Positions 23,941-37,035 of a stretch of DNA of 64,000 nt are shown piece after piece. Location: NCBI GenBank assembly GCA_029204225.1, contig CM055095.1, positions 14,352,049 to 14,416,048 of the forward strand, in the 5' to 3' direction. Each line of letters opens with the position of its first letter. Position 1 is the stretch's first letter. The position numbers were made by a program, and so were the translations under genes. This DNA comes from Diphasiastrum complanatum (taxonomy: Eukaryota; Streptophyta; Lycopodiopsida; Lycopodiales; Lycopodiaceae). The notes beneath the pieces are model-generated. The model ran no database searches. It was given only the letters and a program-made list of their open reading frames with translations, and was not told where the DNA came from.

Positions 23941-24055
23941 AATAAACATTTTATGAACTTTGAAAACCATGTAGTCTTAAGTCCATAAAGGAGTCATTTT
24001 ATTGGGTGCAAAGGTCACGAAAAAGACCACTCCCCAATACAAAATATATCATAAA

Positions 24056-24680
24056 TGATAGAGTCATCAACTAAAGTTTGGGAGGTAGCTCAGGAAGGAG
24101 GAAAATATTTATTATAGTCAATGCACATGCCAAGTTGAACAAGAGTCGTTAATGTGTGTCCCCACCAAGACTTGGCTTGAGTCTAAAAATACGGGAGAAT
24201 GTATTTCTAAGTGACCTTTCCACTAGGGAATCATACTATAAAAGATGGTGAGGTCACTTGAAAATTCGTTCAATCATGTAAATGATGACCTAGTGGAAAG
24301 CTCACTTGAAAATTCATTCAAGAATGTAATAGTAATGGGAATTACACTAATTTCAATAGTCGCTCATTCATGGCTCAGACTTACAACCTCGTCATAATTT
24401 TAGAGCTAAAAGGACTAGTCTCCAATGCATAAGTGATAGAGCGATCAACTAAAGTTTGAGAGGTAGCTCAAAAGGATGACATCATTTGTAGTCAATGCAC
24501 ATGGCAAGTTGAATAAGAGTTGTTAATGTGTCTCCCCGCCCAGACTTGGCTTGAGTCTAAAAATGTGGGAAAATGGATTTCCAAGTGACGTTTCCACTAG
24601 GGAATCTTGCCATAAATTATGGCTAGGTCACTTGAAAATTCATTCAATCATGGAAGGATGACCTAGTGGAAAGGTCACTC
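24056..24680. repeat. Direct duplication of a ~250-bp unit, each ending in a MITE-like palindrome
   Basis: Unit 24056-24308 is repeated at 24434-24680, offset 378 bp, with most words shared (ATCAACTAAAGTTTG, AGTCAATGCACATG, GACTTGGCTTGAGTCTAAAAA). The last ~95 bp of each is an inverted repeat, GTGACCTTTCCACTAGG versus CCTAGTGGAAAGCTCAC. The arms are 24211-24227 with 24289-24305, and 24585-24601 with 24662-24678. Confidence 0.85.
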
Positions 24681-24800
24681 AATAATGTACTAGGTAGTGG
24701 CCATTGGGAGGGCTTTTACCACATATAATCATTGTAGCTCGGGCCCTAGATTAAATGTGGTGTTGGCCCTCCCAATGGCCATCAACTAGTACATGATTGA
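24679..24800. mobile_element. 122-bp MITE-like inverted-repeat element
   Basis: The two arms are reverse complements for about 35 bp with few mismatches. The left is TCAATAATGTACTAG then TGGCCATTGGGAGGGC; the right is GCCCTCCCAATGGCCA then CTAGTACATGATTGA. The short centre has no coding capacity. It abuts the palindromic end of the preceding duplicated unit, giving three palindromes in about 590 bp. A relic of its arm occurs at 20.5 kb. Confidence 0.75.
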
Positions 24801-24820
24801 ATAAATTTTTAGTGATCTTT

Positions 24821-26881
24821 TATAAAGATTGCCAAGTGTAGATCTTCTAGATCATGTTACATGCACCAAAAGGAGTGTTGTGGAGCCAAACCACCCAACC
24901 AACTAGAGGCCGAAAGTCAAATCCCAATCAGCTTCACCTCCAAGCCATGGTGACTGAATGCATGAGAGGAGAGGTTTCTAGCAATTGGAAACCGAAATTT
25001 GGAAGTGGAGGAGGACAAGTTTCTATAAGGTTTCAATTCTCATCCAACTGTTTTTTAACTCCTCTACATGCATATAAAGTCATCAATCACCATGTCCTAA
25101 TGGGTATGCTTGGGCCTTCAGAAGGTTATTAATTATATTTCTGGCCTAGTCCACAATGGCATGGCTTAACTAATAAGCTCATACATTGGAGTGTCAAATA
25201 TCCACGTCAAGAATTATCTGGAATCTTCTAAACCAAACATGGACGTAACATTCTTCCCCCCTTGAACTACTTATGTCCTCATAAGTGGAACTTAGAAAAA
25301 TTCTTCTTCATGCTTTCAACTCTTTCTCATGAATCATCACCCTCAATGTGTCCTTTCCAACAGATCAAGCACTCAGAGATAGAACAATTTCTCAATCATT
25401 TATCTTTGGTTGTGAGTACTCTTTTTGGTTCCAACGGTACACTAACAATAAGCCCTCCAAATGGGTAAGATCCTCATCAGGCCACTTATATCACCGTCAC
25501 GTAAACTTGGTTTCAAACGACTTACATGAAACATTGGATGAGTAGTAGATTTGTCCTAAAGAACAAGTTCGTAAGCTAAAGAACCAATCTTCTTTATAAT
25601 CCAAAATGGTCCACAATATTTAGTAGACAACTTATAATGCTTTCCAGTATGCATAGTCCTAGAATCTTTTGGAATTCTAACATATACCACTCAGTCATCA
25701 ACTTTAAAATCTTTGAGAGATCTCTTAAGATTGGCATAATGCTTACCTCTGCCTTGAGCACTACAGAAACTATCGCATGCCAATTGCAATATTTCTTGCA
25801 TATCATGTAGGAAATCGACAACTTTGTAGATCTTAACAGATTGTGTTTCTACATTAACCAGAGATGTAGGTTAAAAACACACATAAGCATAATTGGACTA
25901 TAACAAGTAGTAGAATGTTTTCTACTATTGTAGGTAAACTCAATTGAAGAAATGTAGTACTCCCAAAAGATTGGCTTTGAGACACATAGTTCTCAACATA
26001 TCATCCATAGTCTGAATTCTCAACAATCAACCTTTTGACTATTCAAACATCATGCAATCATTAAATCCTATCATTAATGACTGTAAACCAGCAAGTACAA
26101 TATGAAAAATGCACTACACCAGATCCTATGATCAATTCCAAGCAAAAACTATGAATTCTAGGTGAAAAAATCACTAATCCATAAAAAAATCCTATGATTT
26201 CCATCAAAATTCATGGAGCAAATCCATAATTATGATCTTTAGACTGAAAGTACACCAAGGATATGAGAAGCCACCTACTTGGATATGAATTCCACCACTT
26301 GGAAGAATAAGCAAAGAGACACACCAAAGAAACTGCAAAAATTCAAGATCCTCAAGCCCCACCTCCTGGTACATGTGATCCAAGCTCTGATACCACTATA
26401 ACGATCGCCAAGTGAAGATCTCCAAGAATCCTGTCACATGCAAACCAAAAGGACACCTGTGGATCATGAACCACTCAACCAATATGGAAAGGCTAGTCAA
26501 TACCCTAACCAATCCACCCCCAAGCTACAATGAAGAATACAAGAGAGGAGAGGAGAAACTGGCTCAAGAAACTGAATTCACAATAGGGAGATGGGCGAGT
26601 TTCCATAGGATATATTTTCTCCAAAAGAGAGAAAATATCCTCCCGAGGATCGCCATGCGACCTATATTGAGCTATTGACCTCCTATTCTTGCATTAAAGC
26701 AGTCATTCACCATGCATGTGCTCCTATGTCCAATTATAGGTATGGGCCCTCATATGATTATTAATTACTTGTGACGAGTCCGGAATGACGTAGCATAACT
26801 AATAATTACATACAACTGGAGTAACCGGCTATCCACATCATGAATTATTCTGATTCCCTTATACAGGATATGGACATAACA
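24821..26881 (-). mobile_element. Short Ty3/gypsy LTR retrotransposon fossil
   Basis: Two related LTRs face the same way, 24821-25250 and 26397-26881, with a primer site between them next to the right LTR. The interior of about 1.1 kb still shows end-of-pol signatures on the minus strand: a KIGSLAYEL stretch and an HPMFHVS motif, as in gypsy integrase C termini. It is broken, with many breaks, and much shorter than a complete element. The LTRs have clearly diverged, so it is older than the 1.7-6.0 kb element. I could not find a matching target duplication. Confidence 0.75.
26385..26396 (-). other. Primer binding site (initiator tRNA-Met type)
   Basis: The minus strand reads TGGTATCAGAGC just inside the right-hand LTR of the 24.8-26.9 kb fossil. 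This gives its orientation. Confidence 0.8.
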
Positions 26882-27039
26882 AGAAGAGTCATTAGATTGA
26901 GGATAGATCATAAGTTGATCAAGATCTCACTATTTTATATGTTGATTTACTTGATATAAGTGCTAGAAGAGAATTGAGAGGTTCCATATCTTTGTGATTT
27001 CTTTTTGGAAACATTTGTTGTATTTCAAAAGAGTGATTT

Positions 27040-28910
27040 GTGCATTGGAATAGGTTGAAAGAGAAGGATCAAGTCATTGCTACATGGCTACATCAAGGGG
27101 ATTCATGTTGGAAGGCAATAATAGGCTTACCTCGCAACTATTCATTGTGGAAAGTGAGGATGGAATCACTTCTTGAGATGAATGATGTTTTGGATATTGT
27201 TGTAGGTTTGGAAAGAGTGAAGAGAGTCCAAATACTTTTGTTTTGAGAGTAAAAGCTTTGAATGATGAATTGGCTTGCATTGATGAGACCATTAAGGAAG
27301 GAGAACCTGTTCAAGTTATTCTTAATGGTTTTTGGATGCTCATGCTAACATTGTACAAAGTCTTGCTATTCAAAGAACTTTGCTAAGTTTGAAGGATCTT
27401 CAAGAGATCTTGATCAATGAAGAATATAGGTGGATCATCATCAACATCTCAAGTTGGAGAGGAGGCTATGTTCATGGCAAAGGAAAATTCAAGGGCAAAA
27501 ATAAAAGCAAATGGTCTAAAGGGCAAGATCAAGGGGAGGCTTCTTCAAATGGCAAAAAGAAAGATAGGTCAAAGCTCAAGTGATTCTATTGTGGCTTCAA
27601 AGACACTTTGCAAGTGAGTGCTACAAGAAGAAGAGAGATCAAGGAGACAAGCAAGGTATCTTACTCTTGATGAGGATGATTTGGATGTTCAAAACTCAAA
27701 TGATGATGCTTTTGTGATGTCTTCATGTATGTTTGCTAATGATGGAGATCTAGATCCATGGTGGATTGATAGTGGAGCAAGTTCACACATGACTTTTCAC
27801 AAAGAGTATTTCACTTCTTTGTTGGCATACGGAGATGATAAGAGGGTGATCTATACAGCAAATGATGGTGAGTGTGCAATCAAAGGGATTGGCACAATTC
27901 CTATTTCTCTCTCTACAAATACGAATGTTCATTTGGAGAATGTTTTGTTCATTCCATCTATTACCAAGAATTTACTGAGTGTGAGTCAATTGCTAAGTAA
28001 AGGTCTCAAAGTAGAGTCTGATGGAGATGCTTTCATGACCAAAAGGAAGGATATCTTGATTGCAAAAGGTAAAAGACAAGGGAAATTGTTCAAACTAGAT
28101 GCTTGTGTTATTGTTAACCAAGTTGGATGTGTTGCAAGAGAGCAAATATCTATTCAAGAGGTTTGGCATAAAGGATGGGGCACCTCAACTTCGAGTCATT
28201 GGAGGTAATGGCTAGGAAGCAAGTTGTGATTGGTCTTCCAAGTCCCTTAAGTAGCATCAATCATGTTTGTGAGTCTTGTGCTTTGTCAAAGTCACATAGG
28301 CTACCATATGCTAGATCTACAAAGCCTTTTCAAATTGTACATTCGGATATTCATGGAATTATTAGCAATAGTGGAGCTAAGATGTACGTAACTTTCATTG
28401 ATGATTTTACTAGATTTTGTTGGATCTATCTACTAAAGAGCAAAGATGAAGTGTATGATGTCTTTGTTAAGTTCAAGAATGCAAGGGAGAATCAATTTTC
28501 CACAAAGATCAAGTGCTTAAAAAGTGATAATGGTAGAGAGTACATATCTACCAAGTTTAAGGCTTTTTGTGAGGAGCATGGGATCAAGAGGGAGTATACA
28601 ACACCAAGGACCCCACAACAAAATGGAGTGGCCGAGAGGAAGAATAGGACTTTATGTGAAAGTGCTAAAGCCATGAGGTTAAGTGCTAACCTTGATAAGC
28701 CAATTTGGGATCAAGCTTTGTTGTGTGCTAATTTCTTGTGCAATAGGTGACCGAGTGCTATTTTGGATGGAAGGACACCTTTTGAGATACTATTCAAGAG
28801 GAGGCCGAGTGTATAGCAAACACTTCCAAAAAAAACAAGTGTGCAATGTTATGCTTCCTTAAAACTATCATAAGATAAGATTAAATAGGATTTGAAGGAA
28901 CTTCTTTTCG
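27040..28910 (+). mobile_element. Ty1/copia LTR retrotransposon fossil (gag, protease, integrase part)
   Basis: On the plus strand, in copia order, are a gag-like start, a protease with WWIDSGASSHMT near 27.76 kb, a GAG-pre-integrase segment, and an integrase core from about 28.3 to 28.75 kb with FIDDFTRFCWIYLL, SDNGREY and TPQQNGVAERKNRTL. No LTRs could be assigned. The element is broken, with several breaks. It starts directly after the gypsy fossil that ends at 26881, so the two may be nested or adjoined by a later rearrangement. Confidence 0.88.
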
Positions 28911-29939
28911 TATGACGTAATTTTTAACACTATCATGGGGCTTGCTGAAACTTATTTCAATACATAGACCCAGATTTGTCAAAAACCGTTTTATGAAGGA
29001 GACGTCCTTGAACAATCATGACTTCCTCACAAGATTCCTTAACGACAACTATTCAGGTTGGTGCTTCAAACGTAATTTGGTTGCATTATCGCAAACATTA
29101 ATGTGGTTGTAAGCTATATGGTAATGCAATAGATAAGATGCTACTGAGTAAGGTATTAGGTCTACCTTGCCTACGAAAAAAGTAAAAAAATTGAACCGAT
29201 TCTGACATTTGCTCATACCTCATAGAATAATGCCTTAACATATAGGATTGTTGTTTACCTTCATCCCATTGAAACCTAATAATGTGTTGGATAATATTTA
29301 GTTTAACAAGAGTTGATAGCTTAATTGCTCTTAAGGCACATGGATTTGTGCAAGAGCTATCACATTCGTAAGGATTGGAAAGGCATGGATTTGCCATAAT
29401 CCTATTGTGAATGTTATGGTCAAAACTCTTTGCTAATTATGAATGCACATAGGTATTGTTCTACTTCTAAATTAGACATGATTAGGTTATAAAGTTTATA
29501 GAACAGGAAGATAGCTGGTGTGCTCTTGGAAAGCATGGATATGCTCAAGAGTTATGTAAACTATACATCACTTGTTCTCTGTACGACAGGTACAAGTATC
29601 GATACGGCATGGATTTGCCCCTATACTTGTGTATTAAATATTACGTAGGGAAGACTGGACTATATAATTTCATTGTTATTGCATGATCTTAAGTTGGTGA
29701 ACTTATTTTGTACGTGGATAACAACTGACATTCAGTGTTGACACATGTCTTCCTCATTGTGCTAACTTGTACGGTTTTGTGTGGTGGGATGGTGGCAGGT
29801 ACCAGCTGGATGTCTTGAAATAGGTTTTGCTTTACAGTGTTTTATGAGTACTGTATACTTTTCAGCTATGTTTTTTCCTTTTTGGTTTATGAATAAAGGG
29901 TTTTAAAAGGTTTGGTCTTGACTTTTCAAGAAGAGCTTT

Positions 29940-29941
<2 letters not shown>

Positions 29942-30015
<74 letters not shown>
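29942..30015. repeat. (TC)37 microsatellite
   Basis: Uninterrupted TC repeat of 74 bp. Confidence 0.99.
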
Positions 30016-30018
<3 letters not shown>

Positions 30019-31255
30019 CTAACTATGGCGATTGTCTACTATTGTCCTACTTAATGTGAGATGATTACTAATATAGGTTATTAGATTCAATGGTAGTAGT
30101 CTCTACTTTTTCCTACAAGAGTAATGCCTGAAATAGCTTGAGCGTGTCTTTGTGTCATATTTATGAAAGAAGTTATAAGAGAAAATGAAAATCATCTCAT
30201 GGAAGTTGTTGTCATTTGGGAAAATATTAAAAGAAACCAAGCTTTAAAGAGAGTCTAGAATGATGAGTAAGTATTGATCTTGGTTGAACATAAAAACCTT
30301 GTAAATCCTTCTCGTCATTCAGATTTCATGACGTGGAGAAAAGGGGAGCAACACATAGATTGAAAGTTGTGCTCGGAAGGCAAACAGTTGGGGTCTCAAT
30401 TTCCAATCCACAATTACAAGCTCCGAAATTTTGTAAGGTAACTTCTTATGAGCTCATCACAAACTCAAAAGGAGCTCATAAGGGAACTAGTTCTTGCTAC
30501 TTGTAGTTGACAACTAACTAACAAGTAGGACTTGTCAAATTAGTCATGAGAGACCTTCCATAGCTTTGTAATGAATCAGCATGCTAACTAGTGTCAGAGG
30601 CCACCAAAGTTGTAATGTTGTCATCATTGTTTTTTTTTTTGCACTTAGGCTCATCATGGTTGTAGTGCAACTCTTTAAAGTAATTATGATGGCTTCAAGG
30701 AAGGATTTGTTGTGCCTTTCAATCATGTTATGGATTCTTACTATACATTCTCAACAATATTGTACATGCATTCAATAGGCATTGCACAAGCTACATACCT
30801 AGACACCAAATAATACTCTCTTTCATAATATTACGTATTAATCATAAGATTTGGTAAGACATGCATGTGCAACCAGTGTTCATGCAAGCCTCTATGGGAG
30901 ACATAAATTTTTGCATGCCTTATTTTTGTTACAAACAAAAATTAATAAAAAAAATACTTGTTGCATATGCAAAATTTTGCATACCAAAATACTGATATTT
31001 TGGATCTCCTTTCATGTAATTCATGCATTTGATGGTACGTTCTTGGATTGAAGTGTCATCTTCTATATTTTGAATTTCATGAAAATCTTAAGTAAAAAAA
31101 ATGCAAAAATGTTAAGCAATCATGCAAGTTTCTTAGATTACATATGAGGAAATGTGACATGATGTTGCCACTAGACTAGATTGATACTCGATATACACGT
31201 AATCTAAACCATGAAAGAATCAAAATTGAAAAGAGAGTTGAAATAATAGCTTACA

Positions 31256-31359
<104 letters not shown>

Positions 31360-32928
31360 ATTAGTTCATTAGGTTCCTAAAACATGGGCGCGGCAATAAG
31401 GACTTCTCCATTCTCTCATGGTGCAAGAATGCATATCATAATCAAGAAGTGGTTAGGTTCTCATCTGCTAGCACCTCTCCTGAAGGTGGTGCTTAAGGTG
31501 ATTAGAGGTGATTAGATGCTTATGTTCCCATCTCCAGTGAACTTGTCAGTAGACTTGTTCACAATGTTGCTACTCATGCCCAACAGTTATGTGGTCAATC
31601 ATAGAGGTGAAGATTAGTGTTTCAATAAGTTTCCATTCTCAAAAGCTTAGAGTTAGAACAAAGCCAATATAGTTTGTCACATAATAATCATAAGTGCTCC
31701 AAAACCAACCTCAAAGTGCCTCTAATATTGGATCTTAAGCACTAGATTAATTTTTGGTTAAGAGCTTTTTGAAAATTTAGACTTCATTTCTTATTGTTGT
31801 GGTTCCTTGCTTGTTAGCTTTGCCTCAAAAAGAAGATAGTTATCTAAATAGCAAGCTTTTGTCAACTTAATTTGTACTGTGCTCAACAATCTACAACTTA
31901 TCTCACATTGCTAAATTGATATCATTATGTCAATTCAACTCCAAATTCTACAAGTGGATAAACTTTTAGCAAAGCTTTCTAGTTGAAACACACCACAAAC
32001 AAAGTTCCAGGAATATATGTACCCATGTTAAAAGTCAATTGCAAGAGTGATTAAGGCCCTAGTTAGTAGCCGAAGCCTTAAATATGGTTTACAAAGGATG
32101 AACTTAACACATGTCAAAACTTTGACATGGACTTTACGTTTATTGAAAGCAAGAACAAAGTCAGACTATTTTCATAATGCATTTCATCCTCATCAATTCT
32201 TTTCAACTTATTAAACTCTAATCAAGGGCATGCCTAAACCTCTTTAACTCAAATGTCTATGTTGTGCATATTTGACTCTGAGATGAGACAGTTTACCACA
32301 AAAAAATTTCGTAATCATTATTTGCTTGTAAATTTGGATGCCAATTGATTTCAATAAATTACAAATTGAAAAAGCATGCAATGAAATTTTGACCCAAAAG
32401 AAACAGATCTACGAGAAATTAATTATATGTGATCAAATACATGAAACCTACAAAAACATCGAATACCGACTTTTAGAATTAATGACCAACTTTCTTTCCC
32501 TATAATCAAACCAATGTTCAATTATTGCTTGGTGCTATCTAACAATCATGTAACTTTCATGAAAAAAGATGAATCAGTTCAAATATAATGTTAAATAAAG
32601 CAGCAGCAATAGCTTGATGAATGCAACTTTCATAGCCTAACATGTTGTCGCCATTAAATAAGCCAATCAATTCGTAATAACAATATCACTATTTTGCATA
32701 CATTGACTAAATCAAAGTTCTAAAGTATCGTGATGGTGAGTCCACAGACTCAATTTCAAGATAAAACTCAGAAAACCCTTAAGTAGTTGGCTGTTGCTCA
32801 TGTACGATCGTGAAATCAATTTTATCAAATTTTGATGTAGAAAAACATGGTACATGTGGTATGACACAACTAACCTTACTCATCGAATGATTGATATCTT
32901 TTTAGATAAGAATGATAATCTAAAAATA

Positions 32929-32933
<5 letters not shown>

Positions 32934-33025
<92 letters not shown>
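32934..33025. repeat. Compound (AT)n(AC)n microsatellite
   Basis: An AT run (32934-32989) passes directly into an AC run ending at 33025. Confidence 0.99.
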
Positions 33026-33027
<2 letters not shown>

Positions 33028-33234
33028 TAATAAAAGTGCTCTAACGATCAATGAGCTTGACCAGCACAGCTACAAGCCACATATAGAGAGAACCATAGTG
33101 TCCAAGAAAATAAAAGAATGATGCACATTCAAACAAGAATGTCAACTAAAGGTCTAATCCAATCTATAGTAGAGTTGTGATGGGAGACACAATTTATAGC
33201 GTAGGATTGTTTGCTATGACAATGTGTGGCTATG

Positions 33235-33237
<3 letters not shown>

Positions 33238-33299
<62 letters not shown>
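33238..33299. repeat. (GA)31 microsatellite at the 3' end of the LINE
   Basis: On the LINE's strand this is (CT)n beginning about five bases after an AATAAA signal. It therefore occupies the place where a poly(A) tail is expected. Confidence 0.95.
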
Positions 33300-33303
<4 letters not shown>

Positions 33304-33899
33304 TTTATTAATGTCTTTTCCATGCCAAAAGGCATATAAGACTAGTAAATGTACATGTCAATTATGTGGCAACCATAGGAGCGTATGAAAGGTCTCCAAA
33401 ATAGTAACAAAAGTAGCAAATCTAGAGCTAAAGCTATGAACTGAAATAGATGTGATGCTATAAGAAACATGTGGGAGCATGTATACTGCTAAAAGTCATG
33501 AGTGAGGTATGACGCTATCATCTAGTCATGTCCTGCTGATGCTGATGCTTATGCTATAGAAGGATGTAATATGGCCTGCCGCATGAAGGGCCACTGGTGG
33601 TCTCTGACGTCGTCTGGGAGGATGAAGAGTTCTCCTCGTGATAGGTCGAGTAGCTTGTGCTGCAACATGGGTATGTGTGGGACGATGTCTCTAATCTTTG
33701 TGGGCAAGTAGGTCATCGTCGTCGTCGTCGTCACCGTCATCAAATACTCGTCCTCTCCTCCTGGAGAAGAAAGAAGTGATTTGAGGCTGAGAAACCTAAC
33801 TCTGATGGGCAGTCTGATACAAATCCTGTCGTAGTATAAACATCTCTCGTATCATGAGTGTCGCGCATTGGGAAATCCTCATAAGCTATGAGCGATTGT

Positions 33900-36800
33900 A
33901 AGGTGACATGTGTGTCACGGAACAAACAGTGATATCTCCCTCTGATCTCGTAATATACCGGGCACCTAAAGATAAAGTGCTCCTCTGACTCCACCACCTC
34001 TAAAGAGCATAACTAGCAAATCCGCTCCTCTCTCGGGGTACCCTGGAATCTACCAGTCTCAATAGCCAGCTGATGTGATGATACGCGGAGCTGTCCCAAT
34101 GTAAATCTAAGGCAATGTGATAGTCTCGAGTCCAAATAATGTGGTAAGACCGGGAACCCTGCTATGTCAAGCTCAATAAAATGAGTCCAGTAGTAGCCGG
34201 GTTTAACCCCAAGCTGTCGCCCCCAAGTACGGTCAAGATATGCCCGACATAAGATGCGCCTGATATACTGATGAGTACCTGAGGGGAGCTCTGTAATGGA
34301 GATACCAAATGACTCAAGGAGGAAATGGGATGCTTGAGAGAACCACGATAGTCGATAACCCTGGTCATGAAGAAAGTGTGAGAAAACAAGTGTTGTCTGT
34401 GTATATCTCATATCCTCATCGGGTAGAGCCTAGATTCTCTGAATATATGCGATAAGCTGGAACGCGACATATATCTGAATGGGTGGAATGGCAACCTCTG
34501 CAAGAAGGATCTCATGTGGAACCGAAGGCTTCGCCCCGAATCATACGAGCTAACATGGTGGTCCGCAATCGTGAAATGCTGGCCCAATGTGATGAAGGGA
34601 GGCCGGTACACGGTTGTGGGGGTGACAATAGTATCAAAGAGTCTACACTTACTACGAGCATCTCGGATGAGCTTCCTGAAGCAGAACCGCTCAAGCTGAA
34701 CAAGAGAGGAATGCCCCTTCCCAAGTCGGGTGGTGGCAGCCTGTCGCATGCTGAAGGTAGGACCGGAAAAAAGTATCCCCAAATAGGTATAAGAGGAAAC
34801 TATCTCTAAGGCCTATCCATCTAGGATGAGCTCCTGGCGCTGCATGAAATCTCGAGAAGTGTTGAAGACCATAATCTTGGTCTTCGCAGTGTTCACCCCC
34901 AACCCCCATATGGTACAAAATCCCTGTAAACAATCCAACTGTCTCTGCAAACCCTCTCTGGTCGAGGATACTAGTACTACATCATCCGCATAAAACAGAA
35001 TAGCAATCAGAATGGTGCCAAGTCTACAGCCACCCCCGCCACACTGTGAGATGACTCGCTCTAACTCATCAATATACAATCCCTAGAACAATATTTGTGG
35101 AGAAGCCAAGGTCACGAAGTCTCTGAATGAGCAGGGAGCGTGGTACAGAATCGAAGGCTTTTCTGAAATCCACAAAACAACAGTAAACCCTCTCTTTCCT
35201 GTACTTAGCTTCCTCAATCAAAGCTCGAAGTGTAAAAATATGGTCAGTGGTAGAATAATGAGATGGGAAACCTGCCTGTCCCAATGCATGTAATCTCCGA
35301 GCTTCCGCCTCTGAACTCACTACAGACTGGAGTATAGTACCATAGAGCTTCTGAAAACATGTCCGATCATGATGGTGCGGTAATTACCAGGAATCATGGG
35401 ATCACCATTTTTATGAATAGGATGGATGATGTTGGTGCACTAGGATGAGGGAAAACCAGAGACAACGCCGGAATTGAGGAGAGTGGCTAGTGTGGGAGCA
35501 AGGAGGTCGGAAGCATGGGTTAGGAGTTCATATTCAAGGTCTACGATACCTCTTACTTTATGGGACTTCATTTTCTTGATGGTCGTAAATACCATGTCAG
35601 ATCTGAAGAAGGTGAACTCAGAGGGGCGTGGGGAGATAGAGATGGGTGCGTCAGTGGGTAGGGTATATAGGTTGGTAGCGTATTCGGTCCATATGCGGAG
35701 GTCATCCAGGAGGGGTGGTGGAGCACGAGGGATAAACTCACGCCAAAAGGCGCCTGAAGAGGAACTGAAGAGAAGATCAACAAGACGCATTCCTTCGGAG
35801 TCATCATAGATACGCTTTTTTCGGCGGAGTGTGCGATGGTAAGAGCGTCTGGTGGAGTGGAGGAGATGAGGATCGTGAGTACGGGCATGGGTGACAAGCT
35901 GATGAAGAGAGCGACATTCAGCATCATACCATGGGGGGTGTGGGGGTCGTATCGATGAGGAACGGGTGCGTCTGCTTTTATGGAGTTTAAATGGAAAAGC
36001 AAGGGAAGCAGCAGTATGAAGAAAAAGTGCTAAGAAAGGCAGCTTGAGTCTCGACTGTACTATCTTGTGGGAAGGAATGGAGCAAGGAGGTTAGGAACTC
36101 CTGATAGACTGGTGTATAGAGAGAACTGAATGTATACCTGGGTGCCCGTGTAAGCAAGGGGTGTGAGGATGGCTGGGGAGGTGGGAGGCGGCCGATAGCG
36201 GAAGAGAGAAAGGAATGATCAGAGAGAGTGGTGGGAGATACATGAAAATTAGAGATGAGAGGTATGGAAGATGGTGATCCCATGAGATAATCCACAACAC
36301 TATGTCCACCACTGTGAGGGTGACAAGTATAACTGCCGGATTTTGGCCAACAAGTTAGGCCATTGTAAATGGCTAACTAATGGGCCTCTCCAAACTGCAA
36401 TAAATGCTCACCGTAAGGGTCCTAAGCTGTACTCTGAAATCCTGGTAACTCCCATGTCATCGCTGTCAAGGGCATGAACGCGGAGCTGGTCGGTGATGTC
36501 ATAAACCTATGGCTACCGTGAAGAGGAAAATCCCCAGTGAGGAGAATATGCCCCCACTCTGCGAATCTGATAATATCAGACGATAAATCAAGGTAGGGTG
36601 AACCTGTGCCCTCAGCAAAGGCAAAGACTCTGGAGGAAAATAACATGCCACCACAAAGAGGTCCCTATCCAAACCAATATCCTGCCCAACAATACGAATC
36701 CATATATATCGTGCATGCTTGTCGTGTCTGATGAACTCAATGCTCGAATGAAGAGACTCTCTGTATAAGCATGCAACACCTCCGGATCCACGACCGCTAG

Positions 36801-37010
36801 CTGATCTAGTCTCAAGTCTGTATACGGAATCCCATCTGTATCCTGGAAAAATAGGTAATCCTCTCTCCTGACTCTCATGAGTCTCCATAAAGAGCAATTA
36901 ATCTCTGTCAGTGATGAAATCGATCAAGTCGCCAACTATGGAAGATGAGTGTAAACCATCACAGTTCCATACTCCAATCCGGAGATGGTGTGGATGGGGC
37001 CCCGGGGCAC
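33900..37010 (-). pseudogene. LINE ORF2 (endonuclease, reverse transcriptase, Cys/His tail), disrupted
   Basis: Endonuclease motifs run from about 36.97 kb (VWNCDGL) through GDF near 36.53 kb to SDHS near 36.22 kb. RT motifs run from about 35.42 kb to YADD at 34,992-34,981. The end carries RIC at 34,016 and EEHFIFRC at about 33,985-33,964, giving a C..C....E.H....C pattern. Several stops and frame changes, and missing sequence between RT motifs A and C, make it inactive. The Cys/His tail resembles LINEs outside the common plant L1 group; lineage placement is inference. Confidence 0.8.
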
Positions 37011-37035
37011 TCCCGAACCCGGGGACCCCAAATCC

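Noticed and set aside
30544-31051. Short frames at 30.5-31.05 kb on both strands
   Set aside because: No conserved domain, and they lie in low-complexity AT-rich DNA.
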